64,000 nucleotides of DNA, taken from contig JBBMOA010000012.1 in the NCBI GenBank assembly GCA_037954235.1, positions 9,296,144 through 9,360,143 of the forward strand, given 5' to 3'. The stretch comes from Aulostomus chinensis. Lineage: Eukaryota; Chordata; Actinopteri; Syngnathiformes; Aulostomidae. Below are positions 44,488 through 57,559 of this stretch, in pieces (within the stretch, counting starts at the first letter, position 1; the number at the start of each line of letters is the position of its first letter). The notes beneath the pieces are model-generated. The model did no database searches and was not told where the DNA came from. It saw only the letters and a list, made by a program, of their open reading frames with translations. The position numbers were made by a program, and so were the translations under genes.

Positions 44488-45489
44488 TTATGTGAGCATC
44501 AGGGCAACCAGTTAGGAAGAGTGTTGCACTCTGGATGTCCAAGACTGGACTTAACGTTCCAGCATTTGCTGACAACAAAGACCAAAACCAGGTTGATTGC
44601 TGTATACAATTAGTTCCCCTCCCCATTTACCTCCGAGAACACCAGTCCAGGCTGAGCCTTAGGTGATGCTGAACATCCTCTTTGAGACGACAAGAACCGA
44701 CAATAATTGCAGGGTGTCGTCAACAGAGAAGTGGTCAGAAAACAGAGTGGAGACTGCAACAGACAGCCTATACAGGCTGGGGAGGAAGATCAGGTGGTTG
44801 ACAGCTCGCTCCAGCACACACGGAGCCACTTCAGGTGGGTCCCCCTCTCCTCTTGCCTCAGTAGTCTAGTCCAGATCAAATAACTGAGATCTCTCCTCCT
44901 GTCGGCCCATATAAGAACCAGAAGCCCCCTGGGTGCACCAGATCAGCCTCTGCCACCGTCCCCACTAGTGAAACTGAAGTTCATCCAGGAACAATCTGAC
45001 CTTGTGCTCCTGTTCTATGACATAAATTTAATCAGTGATTCTTTGTATCTGTAAATAATTCTCTCCTAGTTTAAAGATCACGGCCATCAAGTTGATAAAG
45101 ACAGCACTGAGAGAGCCCACACCCTTGAATGCAGAACATGTACATAGAATTATTAAAATCAGTTCCTAAAACAAAAATAGGTCACCACTTTAATGAAAAT
45201 ATGCTCATATTTTTCAAAGGTAATGAACTTTTCATTGAAATAGGACCAAACATAGATCCAGAATGCAATCAAGGTGATTTCCAGATGCCAAAATGTCCTC
45301 CTGTCAACCCTTTCACGCAAACTCAAGGAGTTTGTTGAAGATTTGTGTTTGACACACAGCTTTATTCTGCCAGTCGCCTGGAAAAGACTTCAGTATCCAG
45401 GATTTGATTGTAACTGCCTCCAGGAGTTAATCAGCTGGTCCTTGTGACTCAACCTCTGTTTCCATCAAATTTCACCAAAAATTATCAAT

Positions 45490-45508
45490 TAATTTTTCAG
45501 GTTTCACT

Positions 45509-45542
<34 letters not shown>

Positions 45543-46060
45543 CACACACACATACATCCTTGTAGTCATATCTTTGTTAGGACTTTCATTGGCGTAAGGC
45601 ACAGGTGTCAAACTGATCCAGTAAAGGGCCGTGTGGCTGCAGGTTTTCATTCCAACCCAGCAAAAACAACACCTGAATCTACTTAAATCAATCAAGCTGT
45701 GTCCACACAGCTCATTTGTTGGATCAGGTGTTGCTTTTGCTTGGTTGGAATGAAAACCTGCAGCCACACGGCCCTTTACTGGATCAGTTTGACACCCCTG
45801 GCCGTAATGCATTCCCTCGCCACTGACCCTAAACATAACCATCTCAACTGACTGCCTGACCTGAACCTTGACCCTAAACCTAACCAGAGCCTAACTCTAA
45901 CCTCGACCCTAAAACCAAGTCTTGACGTTCAAATGGCACTCTGAGGATGAGAGGACCGGGTAACCTGTCCTCACTTTCCAAAGATGTCCTCACTCTGTTG
46001 GTTAAATACTTATTCAAGTCCTCATTATGTGGCAAGTAGAAGACCACACAGACACCACAC
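45490..46060. repeat. CA-run plus CCTAA-rich dispersed repeat, interrupted by a MITE
   Basis: A CA tract, a TGTTAGGACTTTCATTGGCG segment and, after the MITE, a run of irregular CCCTAAACCTAACC words followed by AAAACCAAGTCTTGACG and TGTCCTCAC. I associate this order with a common fish repeat. The CCTAA words are irregular, so this is not a telomere relic. Confidence 0.5.
45602..45800. mobile_element. hAT-like MITE, 199 bp, inverted-repeat arms near 60 bp
   Basis: Left arm CAGGTGTCAAACTGATCC... and right arm read inversely CAGGGGTGTCAAACTGATCC... stay complementary through GTAAAGGGCCGTGTGGCTGC and TTTTCATTCCAACC. CAG...CTG ends and imperfect flanks (GGCGTAAG / GCCGTAAT) are consistent with an 8-bp target duplication of the hAT type. 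Confidence 0.75.
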
Positions 46061-46064
46061 ACCA

Positions 46065-49000
46065 CCTCCTTGGGGGAGGTAAAGGTACTGACAGATATAA
46101 TATTTGAAAATCTACTACCGTCATTGTGTTATTAAATTAAAAAAACATGTTTGATGTGTAGTTTTTGAGGTAACACGTAAGATAGATGTTCTCTTGGTCA
46201 TTTACATTGAAATTATGGTTAACACGCAGCTATTAAGCAACAATATCAGTCCAAATTGAGCCAAGTCACACTATGTGAAAGCTTATCTATGCCTGATCAT
46301 ACAAGATTTTGCTCAAAAAACAAAGTCACATTTACCACCCATCACTTGCTTCACAGAATTTATAGAATTCAGCATAAGTTTCATGTTCCCATGAGTCAAA
46401 TAGCTACTGGAATGGAACAACTACTACTGAGGAAGGAAATCAGCTCATTGAAACAATTTTATTGAATAAGCTGCAGAGTTAACCCCGATTGTTATCAAAA
46501 GGAAGCGATACCGGCTACTCCCAATAAAACTACAATAGCCACAGTGTCCACAGTGAGAGTAAGGCAGATTAAGGGAGAGTTAATGCTTCACTTGTTTTCA
46601 GCAGCACAATCCCACTTAATCGTATAAATGCATCCACGTCTGTACAGTATTACAAAGGGAAATCTGGCTGGTGGGCTGTTTCCAGGACATCAGCATCACC
46701 TTTTCCCAGCCTAGGATTAAAATAGCAACTCTTCAATAATAAGATCCTTTTTTAAAATTATTATTATTTTTTGTGTGTGTGTGTGTGTGTTTATTTCGCT
46801 GTAATTATGAGACTTCAAGTTGCAGAAATTCCCTGATCTATCAATTTGTCACTTAAAAAAAAAAAAGAATCGCCGACTGCTTTGACGATCGATTGATTGG
46901 TTCTTGTTTTTTTGTTTTTTTCAATCAAAAATGTCAAACATCTTGTTCCAGACTCCTTAATATGGCACAGAATGACGAGAGTGTTTTGGCGTTTTGGACT
47001 GTTGAATTAACAAAAGAGGCAATCTGAACATGTCTTTGGGCTTTGTGGAACCGGCGATCACTTTAATTTTTCTATTTTTAACATTTTAATAGACTTAAAA
47101 TCCATTAATCAGTGATTAAAACAGATGTTAGTTGCAGACTTTTTGTACGTAAAGAAGAAACTGAGCACAAAGAAATTTTTTAAATGACACAAAAAGGACT
47201 TATGACCAAAAATGGCTAATAATCCAAGTCCAGGCACTGACGGATGGATGACAAATATACAAGCCTTTTATTGAGTGGGCCACAATCACCGAAGGACAAC
47301 AACTGCTGTTGGGTTGCACATTCTGAGGCACATTTTTCTGGTCACAAGTCCTCCTTTTTTGTTCTAATATACCCTTCCATGAGCACCGGTGGTTTGAGGG
47401 ATACCAGTAGCGCTCCTGCTCTCTCTCTCTCTCTTAAAAAAACAAAAAAATTAGACACGTTTGCGGATCAAAATGCATCCGTCCGTTACCAAATGTCAGC
47501 AGGATCATGAAAAAAAAAAAGAGTTGTGAGGACAAAAGAGAAACATGGACAAAGATAGAAACAAAAAAAAAAAGGGAGAGATGAAGAGAACAGAGATAAA
47601 GACCGCAAGAAAGTGAAAGAATAAAGAAAGTGAGACAGCAAATAAGAGGGATGGACGGCTTGAAGACTGGTACTGATCAGTAGCTCTTTCTGTGATGCGG
47701 CTTCAAGCTTCCAGCACACCGATTGGTCAACTGCCTAACTCGGAACATGCGTTCCCACAATCCCTCAACACCACTTCAATCCCACCACACTGGTTCACCA
47801 CTCTGTGGCTCAAAACAGTGCCTGCTGGAATGGGCACCATATCAATAAATTCATTACACATTTATACTCAAATATTTATACTGCAGCAGTGTGTTTTGCA
47901 CAGAGATGGTATTTATAGTTTGTGTGTTTGTATGTGTCCATGTGTACTCATATTTATAGCATGGTGTCACATCGTAGATCTATGCTGCGGTGAGACAGCT
48001 GTCTGGGGGGGGTAGTCTTTGGGCGGGGGGGGGGCTGGGTGGGGGTGTACGCAACGGAATAAAGATGTTAACAGACATGTATAGTTGATGGGAAGAGAGG
48101 AAATTCACTTGGACCTGAGAGAAAGAGAAGAAAACGTTCAAGAGCGAAAACAGCAAACGACAGATTTTTTTTTTTTAAATCAACAACAACAAAAAACACC
48201 CAGGAAAATGCGACAGGTTGAAAAACACCAGGAAAAACGCAAGAGCAAATGATAATATACAACAATTTTTAAAAAAAACACACACAACAACCAACAAATA
48301 GGAAAACACATCAATTTCAAAAAAAAAAAGATAATTCGCAAATCACAAAACATCCAATCAAAAATCAAGAGGAGACAACACAACAAATCAGAAATACCGC
48401 AAAAACACAAACCACAACCAGACAGTGGAAATACAACATGAACTTCAACCGGAGGAGTCGGGTGATGCACCTGTAGATGACGAGGAGCACAGCCAACTGA
48501 CGCGCCGTCTCTTTATCAGCGACCTTTTTGTCACAATGAGGGCGAGACCTTCCTCTTAATATTTTCGATTCCCCATCCGGCCATTTTCCTTCGTCTGGCG
48601 CTAGCCTGGCCCCAACAGTCCCTTCTTTTCAAAAAAACAAAACAAAAAAAAGTCCCCTGCTGATTACAGGTACTTTTCCGGTTGAAGTTAACATCGTATT
48701 CTCCAATTTTTGTGGGAGTGTTTTGTCTGTTATTCTCGTCTGTTCATTTATATAACAATTTGTCGTTGCGTTTCATGAGCTGTTGTTGTAATTTGCACTT
48801 CACTGCCGACGTACACGTGTGAACTCCGGTGAAAAAAAAAGTGAAGACTGGAACGAACAAAACAAGATCCTTTCATTGGAATCACCATTCCGACCCACGG
48901 AGTCACAAACTGTGCAAAGACAGAGAAATATTTATTTTGTGGCCAAACAGAAACTTGGGAAATTACATGGTGTTTTATTGTTCAGCTGTTTACTGAATGA

Positions 49001-51240
49001 AGGCATTCACATTCACAGAGCCTTTTAGAATATTTCGCTATTGTTGTTGCGGTTACAATGGTTTTTATAAAGTCCATTCAAAACTGTAGTGGGAGCTTAC
49101 GTACCGGGGGGTGGGGGTGGGGGGGGGGGGGGTGTGGCACCGAGGGTGAAAAGGCCACATAGACATTAGCAAAGCATCATTACGCGTAGCCGAAACCTCC
49201 TAAGCTGCTGCAGGCAGGAGAGACTCCACACGGTCTCATTTTATACGTTACAGCACTTCTTTTTGTTGATGTAAGAAGTCAATCCAGGAGATTTTTATTC
49301 CAACGTGAGTATTTTTTTGTGGTAGAACTGTTCTTTTTTCTTCTTTTTTTTTTTTTTGCATTGTTTGACATGCGCATCATTTACTGGGGTCATGAATTTC
49401 GCTGACCTTTATGAAGACGAGCAGGCATATTTGCAGTGATAATCTACTGAATGTTTTATTCATATGTGAGGAGTTTGTACAGCTCTGGGTAAAACTGAGG
49501 AGTGGTCTCGTGGTCTTGGCGGCGGTCATTTCAGGATATCATTGTGAATTTGTCATTAAAAAAGTCATTCCTGATGCAGGATAGAAAGGATTAAAAAATC
49601 ATAAACAAAAGACCTGGTCAGATTCTGTTTGGGTTTTTTTCTATTATTGCTCCATTTAATAACAGTTTCTGCGGACCCGCAGACCTTGAGTTGTATTGTA
49701 AATATTGCATAAAAGGTACCATTCAGGCGCCAGTTTGAGTACCAAAGTTTCGATACTTTCCTTCTCACTACACTACCAGCCCAGGACATTGTCTTGCCTC
49801 TGCTCAGTTGGCGACTTCAACCTTGATCTGTGTCACACAGTGATATTTCCATGTTGAGGTAGCAGCACAGGAGGGGAAGGAAATGTGTGTGCGTGTCCGC
49901 GTGTGTTTTCAGCTGCTTGAGGCAGTCATACTGTGTCCTCGGTATCGTTTGTCCAGTGAGTCGATGCGGTTCAAGGCCTCAGGCCTCTGAATGTCACCAA
50001 GCGTCTGGCGATCAGCTCCACTTTCTGATCATCCAGTAGCCGACCAAGGAGGTGGGAGGAGTTACGCCACAGCACGTCAGTGAGGAGCCGGCATGGCTAA
50101 AGCTAACAGTTATGATGTAGAACACATCCATTCTTGCACTGTGCTGAGACATGATTGTCCCCCTCTCCACCCCCACCCCCACCCCCACCCCCCTGTACTC
50201 ACACTCCTGATCGCCAGTCGGCACAAGCCTAATTTCACCACGTACACTGGGTGAGCTGTCATACTGGAAAATAAAATTCAACCAGACAGAAGTCACAGTG
50301 AGCGCACCTCCACCAAGGAGCCCAACAAGCAAAAATCCATTCCATTCTCCAGGAAGTTAATACTTATCTATCTAAAATACTTCATTGCATCGAATCACAA
50401 ATAAACCTTCTGGATCCAGAACACAATCAAGATCTTTTCCAGAAGCAAAAACAGTTTTCTTTTAACTTTTTCAAATTGACTCATCCGGGATCTCTAGGGG
50501 ATCCGGGATCTTAAACTTTGATCCAAATCACCTCTGAAATTAGATTATTTGTTCTTTGGCTTGTAGTATTACTGACACCGATTACTACACACTGATACTG
50601 GTGTATGTAATGTATACACCACCACTCCCCCTTCCTCTTGTTCAAAAACATGTTTGTGTCACACGCATTTAAAGGCGTGACTGAAAATAACACCCCAGTA
50701 GAACAACGTCTTCATTTGCCTTCATTCACCATCAACAGCCTCATTTTACCTTACCATAATTATACCTCAACCGGCCTCCATTCCTCAGCAACATCTGCAC
50801 TCCATTTCCATCGAGCAACTCAGCATGGAGATTATAATGTTAATTAGTCAAATCATGGAATTAATTTACACATCCAGAGAGTCAACTGGAAATGACACGT
50901 GTCCTTGTGTCCATTAATAGTGCGAGTTCAAGGAAACTTTGGGAATTCTCCTGAGAGTCAAAAGAAGCACAGGCATCTCAGGGATGAGATGAACATGGCA
51001 CCACATGGAAGGCCTGTAGGCACACTTGGATATCTCAGTCAAACAATGGGAACATTCCCTTAAAAAGTCTGAAACATGGAACTCATTTATTAATTTTTCA
51101 GGAAATATTACACGCAATCCCTGGTGTTGGTCTGTCTCTCTGCTAGCAGAATAACTCAAACAGTTGAAGATGGACTGAAAAGGAATTTGTTGATTGAAGG
51201 AACAATTGATTCAGTTTCGGAACCGAGCCAGAATTGAATC
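46065..51240. other. gene-poor intergenic DNA
   Basis: Holds GT at 46774-46791, G-rich tracts at 48005-48045 and 49105-49133, the 48.2-48.8 kb foldback element, and (CCCCAC)n at 50165-50192. No supported coding exon. Confidence 0.55.
48170..48830. repeat. foldback element with A-rich and T-rich arms
   Basis: AACTTCAACCGG at 48441-48452 and its inverse CCGGTTGAAGTT at 48678-48689. The similarity continues outward (ATACAACATG vs CATCGTAT read inversely) into an A/C-rich left arm, almost free of T, and a T-rich right arm. Confidence 0.55.
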
Positions 51241-51270
51241 CGGATCTTAAGACATCAAATTGCCTCTGCA

Positions 51271-51680
51271 ATGATGAGGTCAGTGCGGCACGGTGGTGTA
51301 GCACTTGTTAGCACTGTCACCTCACAGCAAGAAGGTTTCAGGTTCAAACCCCAGCTCCAGCACAGGATCTTTCTGTGTGAGTCTCCATGTTCTCCCTGTT
51401 CCTGTGTGGGTTCTCTCTGGTACTCCAGCTTCCTCCCACAGTCCAAAGACATCAAGAGGGGACGAGGCTGATTGATACTCTAAATTGACTGTAGGTGTGA
51501 CTGTGAGTGTAAATGGTTGTCTGTCTCTATGTGTTGGCCCTGTGATGGACTGGTGACCTGTCCAGGGTGAACCCCGCCTCTCACCCAAAGGCTGCTGGGA
51601 TAGGCTCCAGCCCCCCCCCCCCCCCCGCAACCCTTGACAGGATAAGAAAATGTAGAAAATGGATGGATGATGAGGTCAGT
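51271..51680 (+). mobile_element. full-length SINE-like element with 14-bp target-site duplication
   Basis: Direct repeats ATGATGAGGTCAGT at 51271-51284 and 51667-51680 bound a 382-bp insert. It has a tRNA-like head (GCGGCACGGTGGTGTAGC; B-box GGTTCAAACCC), a conserved CTCCCACAGTCCAAAGACAT body, GTGATGGACTGGTGACC, GGTGAACCCCGCCTCTC, a poly-C run and an AAAATGGATGG tail. This is a structure common in teleosts. Confidence 0.85.
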
Positions 51681-52003
51681 CAGGTTTTTATTTCTCAAAG
51701 GTGCGTCCATAGTGTACTCTCTGCTCCTCTGTTCTGGGAATGGCACCTCTAGGGAACAACCCTAAAACAAACACGTCCATTCAGAAAACCCAGTGATGTC
51801 ACCGATGAAGATGCCACTTCCCCTGTTCGTTACCCTGGTAACGTGAACACTTTGGACCTCACTGACTGCAGCAGGCGTAATGGGTGCTGTACTTGGCTAC
51901 TGCTGGTGTCTTTGAGATATTAGGGTTACTGAAAGGAAGCAAGATGAGTTCAACATTCTAAGTTGCTCCCTGTTCTTCAGAATGGAACTGAACTTGGGCT
52001 ATG

Positions 52004-52036
<33 letters not shown>

Positions 52037-53112
52037 TCTTTTTCCAACTGACATATATATGATATAATGTGACAAACATAGTCGACTACCAAGTCGGTGC
52101 ACGGAAAGCTGCAGTTCCAGCTCTATTTTGACATTTTCAGTAAATGACACGGCGTATGAGAACATGTATCATATTGTATCATCAGATCACCATCACATCT
52201 TACCAAGACAGAGAAAACTAAACACTGAGCAGCAAATACATGTTTGAGAGACTCTTTATAGAGATTCATGTTGAAAGGGAAATTGCAGATGGAAATCGAT
52301 TCAGTTCAGAGGGTTATATAAAGCATATCAAAGATTCATGAATACATACACACACATGCACACACTCACTTTATGTTGAGGTCACCACTCTGACCTGGAT
52401 AAGAGGGTTGCAGTTTTTGGATGTATGAGACAGACAGAGACGATGTGAGAGCGTGAGAGGTTAAAAGAGAGACAGAGACGGACAGACCGAGAAATTAGGG
52501 GCTCTACTGACCAGAAAGTGCTCTGACTCAGACAAAGTCAACATCTTTGCTGACATCACTGACCATCAGCTCCATCATTTAAACTTTAAATGCTTTGATG
52601 CCCCAAACAACCTTCATTTGTCTAAACCCACAAGGGTTTTACTACAGCCAGTGAGACAGAGGTAGCCCTGTAGCACAGTAAAAAAAAAAAAGGAAAAAAA
52701 AGAAAGTTTTTAGTCAAATGACTTTACTGCCCAGTTGTTGGGATTTTTAATATTGTCCAACTTTAATAATGAGTTTGGTATCGCTACAAAATTTGCATCA
52801 TTTTTTACAGCGACTGCCTAGTGGGAAGAGCGGTGCCCTGAGATGAGAGGGGCAGACGACCACAGGCGTCCTGCAGGCACCAGACAAATATATAGCAATG
52901 TAATTAACACGCTTAAAACCCCTTAACAAGCCTAGCGATGTAATCCTTGGTTAATTTACATATAGACTGTCACACTCCACTGGGATAAGAAAAGATATAT
53001 TCAAGCAAAGATAGATGTTTTCCACATTAGAGACTTTGCTCTCCTGTTTTGTGTATAGTAGGTGAGAGAAAAATGGAGGGCAGATTAAAGAATGATAAAT
53101 GGGTGCAAATGC

Positions 53113-53118
<6 letters not shown>

Positions 53119-53164
<46 letters not shown>
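53119..53164 (+). repeat. (GT)n microsatellite
   Basis: About 23 units. Confidence 0.95.
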
Positions 53165-53166
<2 letters not shown>

Positions 53167-53712
53167 TCAGCTTGATAAATGGAAAATAACCTCTCAATAG
53201 TGATCCATCTGAACTCGTAACTTCTATATTTTTATTAGACTTTAATGATGTTCCCTTTGTAATCACACATAATCTGAAGAGAATTAAGAGGTAAGAGGGA
53301 GTTTAGGGTTTACAGTTGTGGCTGTCTGTATGGGGGGGGGGGGGGCAGAGCGAGAAAGGGGGGGGGGGTGTTGGGGTTTCAAACCAGCAGCCTCTAATCC
53401 TGACACGCTGCCTCTGCCAATTATAAGGGCTTCAAACACGGCCGGTGGGAGGAAAAAACATGACCAGGGAGACCAGACTAGCGCTGGGGCGTATTTAGCA
53501 ACATACAGGCAGACTTTAATTACATGTATGGCCAACAGAGAGATTTAATGACTTTTTTTCTACTACTGATTGACAAGGCAGAAAGGTGGGGATTTGGTGG
53601 TGAGGGGGGGGGGGTGAGAGAGGAGAATTTCTGCATTTCATTTAAGAGAAAATATTTCTGTTTGTATGAATATATATTGTGAAATAATCTGAATAACATT
53701 TACAGATTTATG

Positions 53713-53715
<3 letters not shown>

Positions 53716-53770
<55 letters not shown>

Positions 53771-53771
53771 A
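53716..53771 (+). repeat. compound (CT)n(CA)n microsatellite
   Basis: CT units pass directly into CA units. Confidence 0.95.
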
Positions 53772-55234
53772 CTTGGTGCCTTCAAGAACTCTTTGACACA
53801 TGGGGTAGTTCAGTATTTCAGCATGCGAGATTTGAAAATCATTTTTGACAAACTTTTTTTCATTCCTTGAACTTCATTCAACACTATAAGAATCCAAGTG
53901 GGAGAAGGATTGGAACATGAAGGCCTTGTCCTTCTGTCTCTAGGTCAGGTGTGGTCATGTGACACGTGTGGACCAGCCTTGACCTGACAGGCGGTTGCAC
54001 ACCATGTGAATCAGTGGATATCAAAAATCTCTTGGCACCTCCAGTGCAAATGTCTGTGTGTGTTGACCAAGGTTGCATATTTTTATTTTGAGTGAGGAAT
54101 TTCAATCTGAACAATAAAAATTCAACATCACACTGTACACTCAATAGTTACATAGAATACCTGCGCAAAAGTGTAATAACCTCAAACTCTAACATCATGG
54201 AGCTTCCAAATGAAAGCTTTTACATATTTTTGTGGTTTTTTTTTTCTCTATTAAAAACAGTGGAGGTAACCAAACTGTCATTCAAAGGGTAAAAATAAAG
54301 AAAGTTAATTAATGTTACATCATGATGCTCAGGATGGAAGTTGAATAAAAGATGGGAAGAGGACTTCTTTTTGTCTCCCTCAAGTACTAAACCGGTACGA
54401 CAGTGAGACCAGAGTTTAATGTCGCTGCTTCAGAGATGATCTTTCCTCTGATGTATTCTAATTACTGCTTTTGTGAAACGACAGCGATGTGCCTTTAAAA
54501 GCCTCATTAGAAAAACCACTGGCAACCTTGGAGGTGATGTTATTTGGTTAGAGATGTTGACAAAAGTGGATCTTTTTTGTCTTCAGCGAGTGAAAAACCC
54601 TCAGCTGGACTGAGATCATGTGACCGACTTGGACAGTCCGGAACATTCCACTCTTTGGCGCACGGTTGCTTGGACTGTATATTTAAGTTTAAATTACTGC
54701 TGCATGTATTACTGTAAAAAGGTTCTGATCATAGGCTTTGTTTTGTTTAAAATCCAATGAAGTGAAATGGAACTAAAACAACAAGAACAATTTCACTGTC
54801 CAAATATGTATATGATATGAAGCCTACCAGTACGAGCAGGCCTGATTCATGTCATCGCAAACCAGGGTGCCTGCATTCATGTAATGTGCATTTGTAAACT
54901 ATAATTACAGATAATTACAGTGTTTAGACAAGAAGGACTAATATATGCTCGTGGTATCGGTGGGCGAAGCTCTACCAGAGTTTGACAATAACATCTAAGG
55001 CTGATGGGAACATCAATAATTATTGAGCTTTCGGTCCAAGTATGTCACACATTTACCAGCTAAATCTCTCTCCCCGCAGCGATCACCATCTGCATCCGTG
55101 CCGACATTTAAAAGATATTAAGATCTAAATGGAATTATGACCACAGATGTGATGCCCACTGAAATTTAAAAAAAATAATAATAATTTTTACTTCTCACTT
55201 ATTTATTCTTTTAACCAAACTTGGCTCCATAAGT

Positions 55235-55510
55235 CAGAACAGAAAAGATTTTAGTGGTCAAAGATCAATGTCACCTCATATTAACACGTTGTCTCTAGAA
55301 CTCCTTCAAAGAATTTATTCAAATTTGCCACAATGGTCCACCGAGACCCAAAGATGGTCTGATCTGATTTTGGAGGGTCAAAGGTCACTTCACATGAACG
55401 CAATAGTTAGGGATTGTCTTGAGGAAATGTCTTAGAATTTAGTACAAACTATAAAATGAAATGAAGAGAATTTGGTGCTCATAGGTCAGGGTCAATGTTT
55501 TTAGCTTTTC
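55235..55510 (+). repeat. degenerate tandem repeat with nuclear-receptor half-sites
   Basis: Two to three roughly 110-bp units, each with GGTCAAAGRTCA, a TTCAAATTTGCCACAA/TTAGAATTTAGTACAA segment and CTGATTTTGG-like ends. The type resembles a known fish tandem repeat. Confidence 0.5.
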
Positions 55511-56131
55511 TTGTTTTTGTTTTTTACAATAATTACCATATTATGACTGATTTTTATCTCTTCATCTCACATCTGTATTATGTCATTTTTCTCTTGTTCT
55601 AACTTAGCACATTCTCCATTTTATTGCCTTGTCAAGCAATTTGTAACATTTGTTGAGAAAAGCCCAACACAAAAAGCATCATCATAATAATAATGATTAT
55701 TAGCATTGTTATTATTATTCAACAAAGTTTGTCAAACCTTTGGCTTATAAATCACCTCTCATAGTCTCTGCTGGGATTGGGCTCTGTGTGATGCTGAACC
55801 AGAGATGGGGTCACTGAGGTCAACACTGGGGTTTAACACAGGTGGGGGCCCTCACCCTCACCCTCCCAAAATTAAAAAAAAAGTAAAATCCTCCAAATTA
55901 ATGTATTGTAAACTTCAGGGGGTTAAAAACTGTATCATAAATCTGCACATTAAGACGCACAAATCTGCAACTTTCACCTCCAGTCTTCATCGTCATCATC
56001 TGACAGACTCAGAAACATGATGTTTTCATATGTTTTTAGCAGATAGCGTGCTGCTCTTGTTTACTCCCTTGTGAGCGTCTTACATCATTACAACCGCAGC
56101 ACCCTTATAATAGCGTTCACTGCAGACACAC

Positions 56132-56167
<36 letters not shown>

Positions 56168-56864
56168 CTCATCCCATCCTTTCATCGTACACCACATTCA
56201 CACTTCCTGTAAAACCTTGGCTTCTTAAACGGTGGGTCTCAAACCAAGATGGGTCACAGGCCTACGTCTGGTGGGTTGCCACATGATAAAGAGTCCTCAT
56301 ATCGTTTAATGAGCCTGCATCCTGAGCTGTATTTCTCATTTTGGTTTTAAAAGCAGAAACTGCCATAAACATCTCGTTTTATGGGTGATATCTCCACCCC
56401 CACCCCCCACTCCCAAATCTTTCCCCGATCCATCAAGGAGTTTTAGTCTCCAGCTTTAATTTCGTCCTCTGTAATCTTTCTCTTCCGGGATATGACCACA
56501 ACCTGTTACCAAGGAGATGAACGACTTATTGCTACCATTGTTGATTAGACCAGGTGCAGCGTTCCAATAGAAACATTTAAGTCCCACCCACATTACAGGG
56601 GAAAACAATCGAGAGGAACTCGCAGTGATCCGTACAGTTTTGGCTCATAAATGACCGGAGCCACCCGGTGCCCCAGCATGCCTCCCTGTATGGATGTACG
56701 CTGGTGTTGTGTTGTTCAGTCACATGCCTCTCGCACCACGTCAGAGTGAGAATGCAACGCTCTTCTACGAGGTGGAGGTGTCGTTGTTTGACCACATTGA
56801 ATGAGAACAGCGTGAACTCAGTGAGCGCAGCCTCAGCGAGCTGTTAGCATGGAAGACAAAAACA

Positions 56865-57295
56865 TGTTAGAATCCCATGTGAAGCATGTGGAACAAATGT
56901 GTTTTCCACATGTTGAATAGATGAATCACATTTGTGGCATTGGGGTTGCATGAGGTGGTCCAACGTGGTATGTGGCTCTCTGCACTGAGGTCACCTTGAC
57001 CAACTATTGAAGGTAAAACCTGCAGTAGACGACCTCATCCAAGCCCGCTTCAATAAATCAAACCCCTTCCTTTATTAAATCTCTCTTTTCACATGTGACA
57101 CGATTTTGGCACTTTCAAGGAATGGCATGATGTGTAAAACATCCACATTACCATGTGAAATCCATGGGATTACATGTGAAACCAGTGGGATTACAGTATG
57201 CACTAAACCCACAAGAATTCCAAAGTAAAATTCTTCTGAATCCTGTATGTGAAACCCATCACATTACATGTGAGTCCCACATGCAACTCTAAAAC
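56865..57295. repeat. cluster of ACATGTGA words
   Basis: CACATGTGA and close variants (CATGTGAAG, TACATGTGAAACC, CCATGTGAAATCC, CATTACATGTGAGT) occur about nine times in 430 bp in both orientations, since the core is palindromic. Confidence 0.6.
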
Positions 57296-57524
57296 CGTGG
57301 ATTACACTCTATGGATAACATGCGTGCAAAAAAAATCCAACACAAATCCTGGAGACCAAACAAATTCAAAAGCACAATTTAGACACGACAGTACTGTAAA
57401 ACTCAGTCCCTTACTTGAACAAGTTCAGTTCGCAGACCCAAGGGAGGCAAAAACCTGATCCAGAATACAGTCGAAAAACACCAGAAGTCAAATACAAGGA
57501 ACAGAGGAACGAATAAAGACTGAC

Positions 57525-57559
57525 ACAGAACAGAACAGAACAGAACAGAACAGAACAGA
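57525..57559 (+). repeat. (CAGAA)n pentanucleotide repeat
   Basis: Seven units. Confidence 0.9.

Larger units (their letters stand above)
51681..55234. other. gene-poor intergenic DNA
   Basis: Contains a TA run at 52010-52035, GT and CT/CA microsatellites and poly-G at 53331-53344. The unique stretch 53385-53560 has several ATTA/TAAT words. Confidence 0.5.

Noticed and set aside
45840..45915. Telomere-like CCCTAA words
   Set aside because: The words are irregular and belong to a longer dispersed repeat; not an interstitial telomere array.
51285..51400. tRNA gene (also 19780, 27845 and 30050)
   Set aside because: B-box-like words are present, but only as heads of SINE-like elements; no complete cloverleaf could be drawn.
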